A DNA stretch of 64,000 bases, from NCBI RefSeq assembly GCF_001428545.1, contig NZ_LMHZ01000014.1, positions 28,399-92,398 on the forward strand. The letters run 5' to 3'. Under the pieces are notes generated by a model. It saw only the letters and a program-made list of their open reading frames with translations. It did not search any database and had not been told where the DNA came from. Positions 1-8,675 of the stretch are shown one piece after another (positions within the stretch are counted from its first letter, which is position 1; every line of letters starts with the position of its first letter). The translations under genes were made by a program, and so were the position numbers. This stretch comes from Noviherbaspirillum sp. Root189. Its GTDB lineage: Bacteria > Pseudomonadota > Gammaproteobacteria > Burkholderiales > Burkholderiaceae_D.

Positions 1-1
1 C

Positions 2-313
2 GAAGCAGGCGGTGTGGAAGAAGCACAGAAGAAGGGCATGGAAGACTTCCGTGCTGCCTTCAAGAAGAAGTTCAATGCCGACGTCCAGATCTACGCTCCG
101 TACGTCTATGACTCCATCATGGTGATGGTCGAAGCAATGAAGAAGGCTGATTCCGCAGATCCGGCGAAGTACCTGCCAGAACTGCAGAAGATCAACTACA
201 AGGGCGTGACCGGCAATATCGTCTTCGACCCGAAGGGCGACATCAAGAACGGCACGCTGACCCTGTACACCTACAAGGGTGGCAAGCGTGAGCAAATCGC
301 TGTCGTGAAGTAA
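2..313 (+). CDS. Branched-chain amino acid ABC transporter substrate-binding protein, C-terminal part (5' end outside window)
   Basis: The reading frame is open from the first bases and ends at TAA 311-313, so the gene begins before the window. The visible 103 residues match the last part of a LivK-type periplasmic receptor: an amphipathic KKKFN stretch, APYVYDSIMVM, and the closing FDPKGDIKNGTLTLYTYKGG, where family members end in a 'FD.kGd...g...vy' strand pair. The same ending (FDEKGDIKDGTVVIYQ) recurs in the receptor at 21227-22351, so the two are paralogues. Family knowledge: such proteins deliver Leu/Ile/Val or related amino acids to LivHMGF. The transporter subunits are not in view, so the ligand is unknown. 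A GC-rich hairpin follows at 332-363. Confidence 0.85.
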   Translation, partial: EAGGVEEAQKKGMEDFRAAFKKKFNADVQIYAPYVYDSIMVMVEAMKKADSADPAKYLPELQKINYKGVTGNIVFDPKGDIKNGTLTLYTYKGGKREQIAVVK

Positions 314-331
314 TTCGCAAACAGTGCATCA

Positions 332-363
332 ATGCGGCCGACCGGTAAGCCGGACGGCCGCAT
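332..363 (+). terminator. Terminator-like hairpin after the LivK gene
   Basis: ATGCGGCCG and CGGCCGCAT pair over 9 bp. After an A/A mismatch, CCGG pairs with CCGG around a TAAG loop. It starts 19 bases after the stop codon. No T-run follows, so intrinsic termination is only probable. Confidence 0.45.
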
Positions 364-496
364 CTCACCAGAATCCCAGTCTGACAGCCCGGTACCGGCA
401 CACCGCCGGGAAGGGCGCGCCATTGTCTGAAATAATGACGTGAGGTCAAACTGCTGCCAAACTACCCTGACCATCTCACACAGGGAATTGCCGGCA

Positions 497-1273
497 ATGC
501 ATTCGATATCTTCTTTCCGGTCATCGCAGTCGTCGCGCTTACCGCAGGCTTCGCCCCGCAGCAGGATAGGCATTATTACCGGTTCCGGTCCGGAAGCGGG
601 GATCGACCTGTGGAACAAACTGCTGCAGGCAAATCGCGCGCTGTACGGAAGCCGCTTCCGCGGCGATCTCGATGCGCCGAACGTGACCATCCTGTCCGAG
701 CCGACACTGGGCCTGTCGATGGAGCTGGACCGCAATCATGAGCTTGTATGGCACTGCATGCGCGATACCGCGACGGCCATCGCGCAACGCGTGGATTATT
801 ACGCAATCGCCTGCAACACCCTGAATTTTTATCAGCCGCAGCTCGACGCGCTTGGCCTGCCGGCCAAACTGGTGTCCTTCGCCGACGTCGTTGTCGACTT
901 TCTGCAGCACAGCGGCATACAACGCGTAGCGCTGCTTGGCGCGCGACCGGTGACCGACCTCGGCGACTGGTCCCATTACCGGAAACTGGCAAACCATGTG
1001 GAGGTGGAAGTGCCGCAAGGAGAACAGGCCGCGCGCTTGCATCAACTGATCTATGACGTGAAAACCTACGGCGGCACGGCACCGCATGTGCGCGAACAAT
1101 TCCAGGCGCTGCTCCGGCAATTGCAGGCACCCGCTGTGCTGCTGGCCTGTACTGAACTGCCGCTGATTCCCTTGCAGAACGAAGATGCCGCCGGCAAGCA
1201 GCTGATCGATGTCACCGCACTGGTTGCGCGGCGACTGGCGCAACTGGCATACCAAGCACCCGGGGAAGGCTGA
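497..1273 (+). CDS. Aspartate/glutamate racemase family protein
   Basis: A 258-residue member of the Asp/Glu racemase superfamily (aspartate racemase type). These enzymes invert the alpha carbon of acidic amino acids without cofactor, using two cysteines. Both are visible: one in AIACNTLNFY near the middle and one in LLACTELPL near the C-terminus. The N-terminal IGIITGSGPEAG loop matches the family's 'G..gGmGP.a' phosphate/carboxylate loop. I chose ATG 497, with AGGG at 482-485, over the GTG at 440, which would add a non-conserved 19-residue leader. The asparaginase gene starts 27 bases downstream on the same strand, so the two may be co-transcribed and act on aspartate/asparagine. Substrate and stereochemistry are inference; a hydantoin racemase-like role is less likely. 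Confidence 0.8.
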   Translation: MHSISSFRSSQSSRLPQASPRSRIGIITGSGPEAGIDLWNKLLQANRALYGSRFRGDLDAPNVTILSEPTLGLSMELDRNHELVWHCMRDTATAIAQRVDYYAIACNTLNFYQPQLDALGLPAKLVSFADVVVDFLQHSGIQRVALLGARPVTDLGDWSHYRKLANHVEVEVPQGEQAARLHQLIYDVKTYGGTAPHVREQFQALLRQLQAPAVLLACTELPLIPLQNEDAAGKQLIDVTALVARRLAQLAYQAPGEG

Positions 1274-1300
1274 ACCAGCCATCCCCGCTTACCCTGAAGA

Positions 1301-2329
1301 ATGCTGACAACGATGAACGGAAAACACATCGGCCTGATCTACACCGGCGGTACCGTCGGTATGGCAAAGGCCGCCAACGGTTACGCACCCATGCCCGACT
1401 TCGCCGGCGTGCTGACGCGTCTGCTGGACACCTATCGTGACGGTCTGCCGCGCTATACCCTGCATGCCTATCCGAGCCCGATTGACAGTACCAATGCCAG
1501 ACCCCAGGACTGGCAGACCATCGGCCGCGACATCGCTGCGCGTTATGAGGATTACGACGGCTTTGTGATCCTGCATGGCACCGACACCATGGCTTATACG
1601 GCGACTGCCTTGTCCTTCATGCTGCAAGGCTTGCGCAAGCCCGTCATTGTCACCGGTTCACAGATTCCACTGGGCGTACCGCGCTCCGATGCGGCGCAAA
1701 ACCTGATCACCTCCTTGCAGCTGGCGGCGTCGGATGCAATCCATGAAGTCGCGATCTGCTTTCATCAGCGCTTGCTGCGAGGCAATCGCTCGACCAAGGT
1801 CAGCTCGACCCGGCTGGAAGCCTTTGACAGCCCGAACTATCCCCGGCTTGCCGAGATCGGCATTGAGGTCCGGCTGAACGAAGATGCCTTGCTGCCGCGC
1901 CCCACGCACGAGCATTTCGAGTTGCCGGACTACAGGCAGGACCTGGTATTGCCGGTACGTTTCGTGCCGGGTATGCCGATGAGTGTCGTCAGGGCGATGC
2001 TGGATCTGAAGCCCAGGGCGCTGATCCTGGAATGCTTTGGTTCGGGAAATGCACCCGACCGCGACCCGGCGTTGCTGCAGATGCTGAACGAGGCAAGACG
2101 CAATGGCGTGGTCACTGTCGCCTGCAGCCAGTCCCTGCATGCGGAAGTGGCCATTGGTACCTATGCGGCCGGTGCGGGCATGAGTGCGGTTGGCGTGATC
2201 GGCGCATGCGACATGACCTTCGAGGCGATTTACGTCAAGCTGCATCATCTGCTTGCGATGGGACTCTCCGCCGACGTAATCAGGGAGCAATTCCAGCGCC
2301 CTCTCTGCGGTGAAGTAAGCGCACTGTAA
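1301..2329 (+). CDS. ansA: Type I L-asparaginase
   Basis: A 342-residue asparaginase/glutaminase family enzyme, which hydrolyses L-asparagine to aspartate and ammonia. Both catalytic signatures are present: YTGGTVGM at residues 14-21, containing the nucleophilic Thr, and HGTDTM at 92-97, containing the Thr-Asp pair. No signal peptide is evident, so it should be the cytoplasmic type I form. ATG 1301 was taken; ATG 1313 (MNGKHIG) is equally possible and closer to the usual family start. It follows the racemase-like gene by 27 bases. The pair could convert asparagine to L-aspartate and then interconvert aspartate enantiomers, which is inference from neighbourhood. Confidence in the family is high, in strict asparagine specificity moderate. 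Confidence 0.88.
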   Translation: MLTTMNGKHIGLIYTGGTVGMAKAANGYAPMPDFAGVLTRLLDTYRDGLPRYTLHAYPSPIDSTNARPQDWQTIGRDIAARYEDYDGFVILHGTDTMAYTATALSFMLQGLRKPVIVTGSQIPLGVPRSDAAQNLITSLQLAASDAIHEVAICFHQRLLRGNRSTKVSSTRLEAFDSPNYPRLAEIGIEVRLNEDALLPRPTHEHFELPDYRQDLVLPVRFVPGMPMSVVRAMLDLKPRALILECFGSGNAPDRDPALLQMLNEARRNGVVTVACSQSLHAEVAIGTYAAGAGMSAVGVIGACDMTFEAIYVKLHHLLAMGLSADVIREQFQRPLCGEVSAL

Positions 2330-2355
2330 AACCTGGCATCACCGGTATCACAAGC

Positions 2356-2394
2356 AGCCTCAACGACCAGCCTCAACGGCCAGCATCAACGACC
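2356..2394. repeat. Three tandem 13-bp repeats
   Basis: AGCCTCAACGACC (2356-2368), AGCCTCAACGGCC (2369-2381) and AGCATCAACGACC (2382-2394) lie head to tail in the gap between the asparaginase stop and the convergent LysR gene. The copies differ at one position or two. No function is evident. Confidence 0.8.
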
Positions 2395-2452
2395 GGGATC
2401 AGCGGCAAGCCGCACATGGCCGGGCCGCACGTCATTTCCTGTGCCTTGCCAT

Positions 2453-3391
2453 TTACCATGTCCTGGGCGATGCCGCGGTAACGGCGTCCGTCGATGCGCT
2501 GGCCCGTTCGCCAAAGCTTGCCACCAAAAAATCAGTGAACGCCCGCACCCGGGCCGAAGCGCTGTGCCGCTCCGGGTAGACTGCAAAAATATCTGCCGGC
2601 GGCGTTGTATAGTCTTCCAGCACCAGTTGCAGCCGTCCGCTGCGCAAGTACTTGGCGATATCCCATTCGGCACGCATGATGATGCCGTGCCCTTCCAGCG
2701 CCCAGTTGAGCGTCACCTCACCATCGTTGCTTGTCACCGGCCCGGTCACCTTGACCGTTTCGGTTTTGCCGTCTTTGCTGAAGGTCCAGACACCATAAGC
2801 CGTTTCATTCTGCCGTAGCACGATGCAGTTATGTGCAAGCAAGTCTCGCGGCACGACAGGCGTGCCGTGTTGCTGCAGGTAAGCGGAACTGGCGCACAGC
2901 AACCGGCGATTGGCCGCCAGCTTGCGCGCAATGATGCGGGTGTCGGGTAATTCGCCAAAGCGTATCCCGAGGTCGAAGCCTTCATCCACCAGGTTGAGCG
3001 GTGCGTCGGTCAGCTGCAGCTGAATCTCGATGCCGGGATGCCGCTTGACGAAGTCGGAGACCAGCGGCGTGATGTACACCCTGCCGAAGCCGAGCGGCGC
3101 ATTGATCCGCAGCCGACCCTTTACGTCGGTACGGCCACGGCTGACGCGCTGCTCCATACGATCAATATCCGCCAGGATGCGCATCGCATCATCGCGATAC
3201 AGCTCTCCCTCGGTCGTCAGGCTGAGGCGGCGCGTCGACCGGTTCAGCAGGCTGACGCCAAGGCGCTCTTCCATCTGCGCCAGGCGCTTGCTGATGGCTG
3301 GCGGAGTGATGCCCAATTCTCGCGCCGCGCCGGAGAGGCTGCCAGCCTTGATGATGGTAAGGAAGAAGTTCAGTTCCGATGTCTGCTTCAT
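2453..3391 (-). CDS. LysR-family transcriptional regulator (DmlR/TtuA-like context)
   Basis: A 312-residue LysR regulator. The N-terminal winged helix-turn-helix is clear at residues 1-60 (LNFFLTIIKAGSLSGAARELG, then ISKRLAQMEERLGVSLLNRSTR). A periplasmic-binding-like effector domain follows from about residue 90 (GRLRINAPLGFGR, LDLGIRFGEL). It is transcribed away from the tartrate/malate dehydrogenase gene at 3629, the usual arrangement for a LysR protein controlling its neighbour, so it probably activates the dehydrogenase-receptor block in response to a hydroxy-dicarboxylate. Assignment as a TtuA/DmlR counterpart rests on this context. A T-N11-A box lies in the shared upstream region at 3497-3511. 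Confidence 0.88.
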   Translation of the reverse strand: MKQTSELNFFLTIIKAGSLSGAARELGITPPAISKRLAQMEERLGVSLLNRSTRRLSLTTEGELYRDDAMRILADIDRMEQRVSRGRTDVKGRLRINAPLGFGRVYITPLVSDFVKRHPGIEIQLQLTDAPLNLVDEGFDLGIRFGELPDTRIIARKLAANRRLLCASSAYLQQHGTPVVPRDLLAHNCIVLRQNETAYGVWTFSKDGKTETVKVTGPVTSNDGEVTLNWALEGHGIIMRAEWDIAKYLRSGRLQLVLEDYTTPPADIFAVYPERHSASARVRAFTDFLVASFGERASASTDAVTAASPRTW

Positions 3392-3496
3392 GATGTCCGC
3401 GTCATGTTCAAGCGCCCCTCAAAATGCCCTGCTCTGCCATTTGCCATGCGCTTTCATGCTGATGGCGGTGTTCATAGTATTAACTCTGACGACAAG

Positions 3497-3511
3497 GTAG
3501 TTTAACTTTAC
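3497..3511. promoter_or_regulatory. Candidate LysR operator (T-N11-A)
   Basis: GTAGTTTAACTTTAC carries the T-N11-A core and the outer inverted GTA/TAC typical of LysR-family boxes. It lies in the 237-bp gap between the divergent LysR gene and the tartrate dehydrogenase gene. A second TTAACT lies upstream at about 3479-3484. Such boxes are short and occur by chance. Confidence 0.35.
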
Positions 3512-3628
3512 TCGCGTTCTGCCAGTCTGAGAACGCACTAAAGTTGTCATGCGCATCATGCGAGTCCCGCATTTGCATTCGGGAAATTGCCGCTTTTGCG
3601 CCCACATATTTCTCCAAGGACCAAATTT

Positions 3629-4687
3629 ATGCGTGTACACAAAATCGCCTCGATCCCGGCCGATGGCATCGGGCCGGAAGTCATTTCAGCAGGACTGGAA
3701 GTGCTGGAAGCGCTATCGCGCCGCATCGGCGGATTCCGGCTTGAGGTCGAGCATTTCCCCTGGAATTCCGATTACTACCTTGAGCACGGTCACTACATTC
3801 CGCCGGGAGGACTGGAACGTCTCAAACAATTCGACGCCATCTTTTTTGGCGCCGTCGGCAGCCAGAAAGTGCCGGACGACGTTTCACTCTGGGGCCTGCG
3901 CCTGCCGATCGCCCAAGGCTTCGATCAGTATGCCAATGTGCGCCCGGCACGTGTGCTGCCTGGCGTAAAAAGTCCGCTGCATCAGGGTAGTGCAATCGAC
4001 TGGATTATTGTCCGTGAGAATTCGGAAGGCGAATATGCGGGCAATGGCGGACGCGTCCATCGCGGCCTGCCAACTGAAGTGGGGACCGAGACCGCAGTGT
4101 TCACCCGTGTCGGTGTCGAACGCATACACCGCTTTGCATTCGAGCTCGCCCGCACGCGTCCGCGCAAGCGACTGACACTGGTGACCAAATCCAACGCGCA
4201 GCGTTTCGGCATGGTGCTGTGGGATGAAATCTTTTTTGAAGTCGCGAAACAATACCCCGACGTGCAGACCGACCGCGAACTGGTCGATGCGGTGACCACC
4301 CGCATGGTGCTCAAGCCGCACACGCTGGACGTCATCGTGGGCACCAATCTGCACGCCGATATTTTGTCGGACCTGGCGGCGGCTTTGTCCGGGAGCCTTG
4401 GCATTGGTCCCACGGCCAACATCAATCCCGAGCGCAATTTCCCCTCCATGTTCGAGCCCATCCATGGCTCCGCATTCGATATCACCGGCAAGGGCATTGC
4501 CAATCCCATTGCCACGTTCTGGACGGCCGCAATGATGCTTGAGCATCTTGGCGAGCAGGAGGCGGCCCGCGCATTGATGAAGGCGATTGAACAGGTGACG
4601 GCAAGTGGTATCCACACACCCGACCTTGGAGGTAGCGCAACGACTGCCGATGTGACCCGCGCAGTATGTGAACGTATCAATGGCTAG
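3629..4687 (+). CDS. Tartrate/D-malate dehydrogenase family protein (first paralogue)
   Basis: A 352-residue isocitrate/isopropylmalate dehydrogenase-superfamily enzyme of the TtuC/DmlA subgroup, which oxidises tartrate or D-malate with NAD and Mn/Mg. Subgroup signs are VSLWGLRLPI followed by DQYANVRPARVLPG, VRENSEGEY, and the cofactor-binding NINPERNFPSMFEPIHGSA region (split as NINPERNF and FEPIHGSA). ATG 3629 was chosen because AAGGA lies just upstream and IASIPADGIGPE aligns with the family start. The usual GDGIG is ADGIG here. It diverges from the LysR gene and precedes the Bug receptor. It is less canonical than the paralogue at 5947, so substrate specificity may differ (isopropylmalate-like acids are possible). 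Confidence 0.85.
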   Translation: MRVHKIASIPADGIGPEVISAGLEVLEALSRRIGGFRLEVEHFPWNSDYYLEHGHYIPPGGLERLKQFDAIFFGAVGSQKVPDDVSLWGLRLPIAQGFDQYANVRPARVLPGVKSPLHQGSAIDWIIVRENSEGEYAGNGGRVHRGLPTEVGTETAVFTRVGVERIHRFAFELARTRPRKRLTLVTKSNAQRFGMVLWDEIFFEVAKQYPDVQTDRELVDAVTTRMVLKPHTLDVIVGTNLHADILSDLAAALSGSLGIGPTANINPERNFPSMFEPIHGSAFDITGKGIANPIATFWTAAMMLEHLGEQEAARALMKAIEQVTASGIHTPDLGGSATTADVTRAVCERING

Positions 4688-4799
4688 CACGCCCCGCAGT
4701 AATATGGCAATCGAGTAATGCAGTAATGTCGTCAGGCGGCATGCAAGCGAGTTGGAGACAACACCGTGCAGATAAAACAACTACGGACTGGAGACTGAA

Positions 4800-5762
4800 A
4801 TGACACTGACAAAGCTGATCAGCATTGTTGCCCTGGGCCTGACTGCGCTGCATCCCGCAGCCCACGCTCAGGCGCAGAATTATCCCGACAAGCCGGTTCA
4901 ATACGTGATTCCCTTCCCGCCGGGCGGCGAGTCGGACTATGTGGCGCGCTTGCAAGCCGAATTATTCAAGACCAAGTACAAGCAATCGATGGTGGTGTTG
5001 AACAAAGCGGGCGCGGGCGGCGGCCTGGTGTGGGGGCAACTCAACAGCATGCCTGCCGACGGCTATACGATTGCCGGCGTGAACCTGCCGCATATCGTGC
5101 TGCAGCCGCTCGAAGGTTCGGTGCAATACAAGACCGACGACATCACGCCGGTCTACTTCTATCACTTCACGGCGGACGCGCTGGTGGTGCCCGGCAACAG
5201 CCCCTTCAAAACCTACCAGGACCTGGTGAAAGCGGCGAAGGAAAAGCCGAATTCGATCAATATTGCCGGCTCGGGCAGCCTGTCCGCCAACCACATGGCG
5301 CATGAGCGTTTCAACAAGCAGGCCGGCGTCAAAACGACGTATGTCCCGTTCAAGGGGACAGGCGACCTGATCTCTTCGATGCTGGGCAGCCATGTGGACG
5401 CGGCGATGACTTACCTGCCATTCGCGATTCAGCAGAAAGGCAAGATGCGCCTGCTTGCGGTAGCCTCGGAAAAGCGTCACCCGGCCTTTCCGGACGTACC
5501 GACCTTCAAGGAAGTCGGGCTTGACTGGGTGGATGGCGCGTATCGCGGCGTCGCCGTCCCCAAGTCCACCCCAAAGGATATCCAGAAGAAAATTTCCGAC
5601 ATAATGGCGGACCTGAACAGCGATCCCGACATGCGCAAGAAGCTGGCAGATGGCGGCTTCGACATCGTGGATATTTCGGTCGACAAGATGCCCGAATTCA
5701 TGGCCCAGCGCAGCAAGGTTTACCTGCAGGATGCCAAGGACGCAGGCCTCGGCAAAAAGTAA
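4800..5762 (+). CDS. Tripartite tricarboxylate transporter (Bug/TctC) substrate-binding receptor
   Basis: A 320-residue periplasmic receptor of the Bug family. The signal peptide is at residues 1-24 (hydrophobic LISIVALGLTALHPAAHAQA). The mature start YPDKPVQYVIPFPPGG is the hallmark of the family, in which the PFPPGG loop contacts the ligand carboxylate. SLSANHMAHERF and YVPFKGTGDL are the usual second and third signatures. Bug proteins bind carboxylates such as citrate, tartrate or malate for a TctAB membrane pair, but no tctA/tctB lies in the window, so this is an orphan receptor, as is frequent in Burkholderiales. Its position between two tartrate/malate dehydrogenase genes suggests that substrate class. 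Confidence 0.88.
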   Translation: MTLTKLISIVALGLTALHPAAHAQAQNYPDKPVQYVIPFPPGGESDYVARLQAELFKTKYKQSMVVLNKAGAGGGLVWGQLNSMPADGYTIAGVNLPHIVLQPLEGSVQYKTDDITPVYFYHFTADALVVPGNSPFKTYQDLVKAAKEKPNSINIAGSGSLSANHMAHERFNKQAGVKTTYVPFKGTGDLISSMLGSHVDAAMTYLPFAIQQKGKMRLLAVASEKRHPAFPDVPTFKEVGLDWVDGAYRGVAVPKSTPKDIQKKISDIMADLNSDPDMRKKLADGGFDIVDISVDKMPEFMAQRSKVYLQDAKDAGLGKK

Positions 5763-5946
5763 TATCCTATCCGCGCGGGCATGTGGCCATGCGGCAGAGG
5801 TATACCGCTGCATGGCCGCTTTGCTGCCTGACATCGCCAACCGGCGATACTCCCATGGCCGCCACTTTTATCGGGGCGGCCTGTCCCGTCAGCACAATAG
5901 AATTTTCGTTTTCACCATCAGGCTTGAACAATCACTAACAATCACT

Positions 5947-7023
5947 ATGGCAACTCATCGTATAGCAGTAATACCCGGCGACGGCATTGGCAAGGAAACC
6001 GTTCCTGAAGGACTGCGCGTGCTGGACGCCGCGGCGCGCAAATTCGGCATCAACCTGCAATGGGACCATTTCGATTTTGCTTCCTGCGATTATTATCAGA
6101 AGCATGGGCAAATGATGCCCGACAATTGGAAGGACCAGATCGGCGGGCATGACGCCATCTTCTTTGGTGCGGTTGGCTGGCCCGACACCGTGCCCGATCA
6201 TATTTCACTGTGGGGCTCGTTGCTCAAGTTCCGCCGCGAGTTCGACCAGTATGTCAATCTGCGCCCCTGCCGCCTGATGCCGGGCATTCCATCGCCACTC
6301 GCCAATCGCAAGCCGGGCGATATCGACTTCTATGTCGTGCGCGAAAACACCGAGGGCGAGTACTCGTCGGTAGGCGGCAAGATGTACGAAGGCACGGACC
6401 GTGAAATCGTGTTCCAGGAAAGCGTGTTTTCCCGCAAGGGTGTGGATCGCATCCTCAAGTTTGCGTTCGACCTTGCGCAGAGCCGACCAAAGAAACACCT
6501 GACCTCGGCCACCAAGTCCAACGGCATCTCCATCACCATGCCGTACTGGGATGACCGTGTAGTCGAGATGGCGAAGAGCTATCCGGAGATCCGCTGGGAC
6601 AAGTATCACATCGACATTCTGACCGCCCACTTCGTGCAGAACCCGGACCGCTTTGACGTCGTGGTGGCATCCAATCTGTTCGGCGATATTCTTTCGGATC
6701 TGGGTCCGGCGTGCACGGGCACGATTGCCATTGCACCGTCCGCCAATATCAACCCCGAACGACTCTTTCCTTCGCTGTTCGAGCCGGTACACGGATCGGC
6801 CCCCGATATCGCCGGCAAGGGTGTTGCCAACCCGATTGGGCAGGTGTGGTGCGGCGCGATGATGCTCGAACACCTCGGCTATCCGGAAGCCGGTGCGGCA
6901 GTGCTCAAAGCCATCGAAAAGGTACTGGAAGCCGGTCCGGCAAACGCACCCTTCACACGTGACATCGGCGGGTCCGCCGGCACGCAGGACCTCGGCAAGG
7001 CGATCGCCGAAGCGCTGCAATAG
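5947..7023 (+). CDS. Tartrate/D-malate dehydrogenase (second paralogue)
   Basis: A 358-residue enzyme of the TtuC/DmlA subgroup, with canonical features: IPGDGIGKE at the N-terminus, HISLWGSLLKFRREFDQYVN, VRENTEGEYSSVGG, ATKSNGI, NLFGDILSDLG, INPERLFPS and FEPVHGSAPDI. Family activity is NAD-dependent oxidation of tartrate or D-malate, with decarboxylation to pyruvate for malate. ATG 5947 begins the conserved sequence; the longer open frame back to 5650 runs through the end of the receptor gene. It shares the block with the divergent paralogue at 3629, and the duplication may split substrates between them. The stop codon lies in a short tandem repeat. Confidence 0.88.
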   Translation: MATHRIAVIPGDGIGKETVPEGLRVLDAAARKFGINLQWDHFDFASCDYYQKHGQMMPDNWKDQIGGHDAIFFGAVGWPDTVPDHISLWGSLLKFRREFDQYVNLRPCRLMPGIPSPLANRKPGDIDFYVVRENTEGEYSSVGGKMYEGTDREIVFQESVFSRKGVDRILKFAFDLAQSRPKKHLTSATKSNGISITMPYWDDRVVEMAKSYPEIRWDKYHIDILTAHFVQNPDRFDVVVASNLFGDILSDLGPACTGTIAIAPSANINPERLFPSLFEPVHGSAPDIAGKGVANPIGQVWCGAMMLEHLGYPEAGAAVLKAIEKVLEAGPANAPFTRDIGGSAGTQDLGKAIAEALQ

Positions 7024-7045
7024 TCTTGCAATAGACTTGCAATAG
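7016..7045. repeat. Triplicated TGCAATAG at the stop codon
   Basis: TGCAATAG occurs at 7016-7023, 7027-7034 and 7038-7045, an 11-bp period. The first copy contains the stop codon of the second tartrate dehydrogenase gene. It looks like slippage duplication. Confidence 0.75.
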
Positions 7046-7127
7046 ACTGTCATCGCATCACGCCGCATGGGTGCAGGCGCACTGCATCCATGCAACAATG
7101 CGGGCTCGCACAATTTCAGCACCCGCC

Positions 7128-8294
7128 ATGTCATTCGCCAAGGATTTTTCGCTGTCCGCTGTCGCCGCCGGTTTTGTGACGGTACTCGTCGGCTTTACCA
7201 GTTCGGCAGTCATTGTCTTTCAAGGCGCGCGCGCACTTGGCGCCGGTCCGGAAGAAATCAGTTCATGGATGTGGGCGCTCGGGCTTGGCATGGGGCTCAC
7301 CTGCATCCTGCTCTCGCTGCGCTACCGCATCCCGATCGTCACAGCCTGGTCGACACCGGGCGCCGCGATGCTGATCACCGGCGCGGCCGGCGTATCGCTT
7401 GGCGACGCCACCGGCGCGTTCCTGCTGTCGGCTGCGCTCATCATGGTATGCGGATTCTCAGGATTCTTCGAACGCATGATCAGCCGTATTCCGGTATCAA
7501 TCGCTTCCGGCATGCTGGCCGGTGTGCTGCTGCGTTTTGGCCTCGATGCTTTCATTGCCATGAAGACGCAGTTTGTCATGGCCTTCGCGATGTTCCTTGC
7601 CTACCTGGCTGGCCGCAGATTGTTTCCGCGTTATGCGGTGATCGCGACGCTGGCCCTGGGCATCGTGATTGCAGCGACGCAGGGGCTGTTGCATCTGGAG
7701 ACCGTGCATCTCGAATTCGCGAAGCCGAAATGGATCACACCGACATTGTCGCTGTCGGCGGTGATCGGTGTCGCATTGCCGTTGTTCGTCGTCACCATGG
7801 CTTCGCAGAATGTGCCCGGCGTCGCGGTGATCCGCGCCTCGGGCTACGCGGCGCCGATTTCTCCCGTGGTCGGATGGATCGGTGTCGTCAATGTGCTGCT
7901 GGCGCCCTTCGGTGCGTATGCATTGAACCTGGCGGCGATCACTGCCGCGATCTGCATGGGACGCGAAGCGCATGAGGATGCAAAGCGCCGTTACGTCGCA
8001 GCGGTTGCGGCCGGCATGTTCTATCTGCTGATCGGCTTGTTCGGTGCGACGGTCGGTGCGGTGTTCGCCGCTTTCCCGACGGAACTGGTGCTGGTGATTG
8101 CGGGGCTGGCTTTGTTCGGCACCATCGGCAATGGCCTGGCGGCCGCGCTGGCGAACGAGCGTGAACGCGAACCGGCATTGGTCACTTTTCTGGTGACGGC
8201 ATCAGGTCTGTCGCTATTTGGTGTCGGCTCCGCGTTTTGGGGACTGGTGGCCGGGGTGATTGCGATGGTGACCTTGCAGGCGGGGAAACGTTAA
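7128..8294 (+). CDS. benE: BenE-type benzoate/aromatic acid symporter
   Basis: A 388-residue inner-membrane protein with about 11-12 hydrophobic segments. The opening FSLSAVAAGFVTVLVGFTSS, the YRIPIVTAWSTPGAA segment and the mid-protein SQNVPGVAVIRASGY are recognisable BenE family motifs. Members import benzoate with protons. ATG 7128 was chosen because BenE proteins start shortly before this KDFSLSA segment; ATG 7071 and ATG 7098 would add a polar leader. It lies about 100 bases after the tartrate dehydrogenase gene on the same strand. No benzoate catabolic genes (benABCD, catA) are present, so the substrate could be another small aromatic or carboxylate. Confidence 0.85.
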   Translation: MSFAKDFSLSAVAAGFVTVLVGFTSSAVIVFQGARALGAGPEEISSWMWALGLGMGLTCILLSLRYRIPIVTAWSTPGAAMLITGAAGVSLGDATGAFLLSAALIMVCGFSGFFERMISRIPVSIASGMLAGVLLRFGLDAFIAMKTQFVMAFAMFLAYLAGRRLFPRYAVIATLALGIVIAATQGLLHLETVHLEFAKPKWITPTLSLSAVIGVALPLFVVTMASQNVPGVAVIRASGYAAPISPVVGWIGVVNVLLAPFGAYALNLAAITAAICMGREAHEDAKRRYVAAVAAGMFYLLIGLFGATVGAVFAAFPTELVLVIAGLALFGTIGNGLAAALANEREREPALVTFLVTASGLSLFGVGSAFWGLVAGVIAMVTLQAGKR

Positions 8295-8316
8295 AGCAGG
8301 CATGTCAGCAGGGCAG

Positions 8317-8628
8317 TCAAACGCTGCCTTCCTTTTCAACGACCAGAATGCGCGCAGCGCCACGCGGATGCGCGACGTGTTCACATCCCACACCCGCAAA
8401 AAACACGTCGCCCGTCTGCAGTTCCGCGACCTTCTCCACACCCTCGCTGCGGTAGTGCATGTCGACCGTGCCGTCGAGTACTGCAAATACTTCTTCGCCA
8501 TCATTGACGTGCCATTCATACGGCTTGTCGGTCCAGTGCAGGCGCGTGGTGACGCCGCCCATGTTGGCGATATCGAGCGCACCCCATGCGCGATCGGCGG
8601 TAAATTCCTTGCTTCGGATGATGTTCAC
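8317..8628 (-). CDS. Small cupin-domain protein
   Basis: A 103-residue single-domain cupin. It carries WTDKPYEWHVNDGEEVFAVL, close to the first cupin motif (G-X5-H-X-H-X3-4-E with replacements), and GDVFFAGVGCEHVAHP, which resembles the second motif with a conserved His. Such small cupins bind a metal and are often isomerases, sensors or of unknown role. It is convergent with benE and lies just downstream of the DUF3291-like gene on the same strand. I cannot assign a reaction. Confidence 0.7.
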   Translation of the reverse strand: MNIIRSKEFTADRAWGALDIANMGGVTTRLHWTDKPYEWHVNDGEEVFAVLDGTVDMHYRSEGVEKVAELQTGDVFFAGVGCEHVAHPRGAARILVVEKEGSV

Positions 8629-8675
8629 GTTGTTTCCCTGAGACGGTAAAGTGGACGGCGGTTCTGTTATTTATT

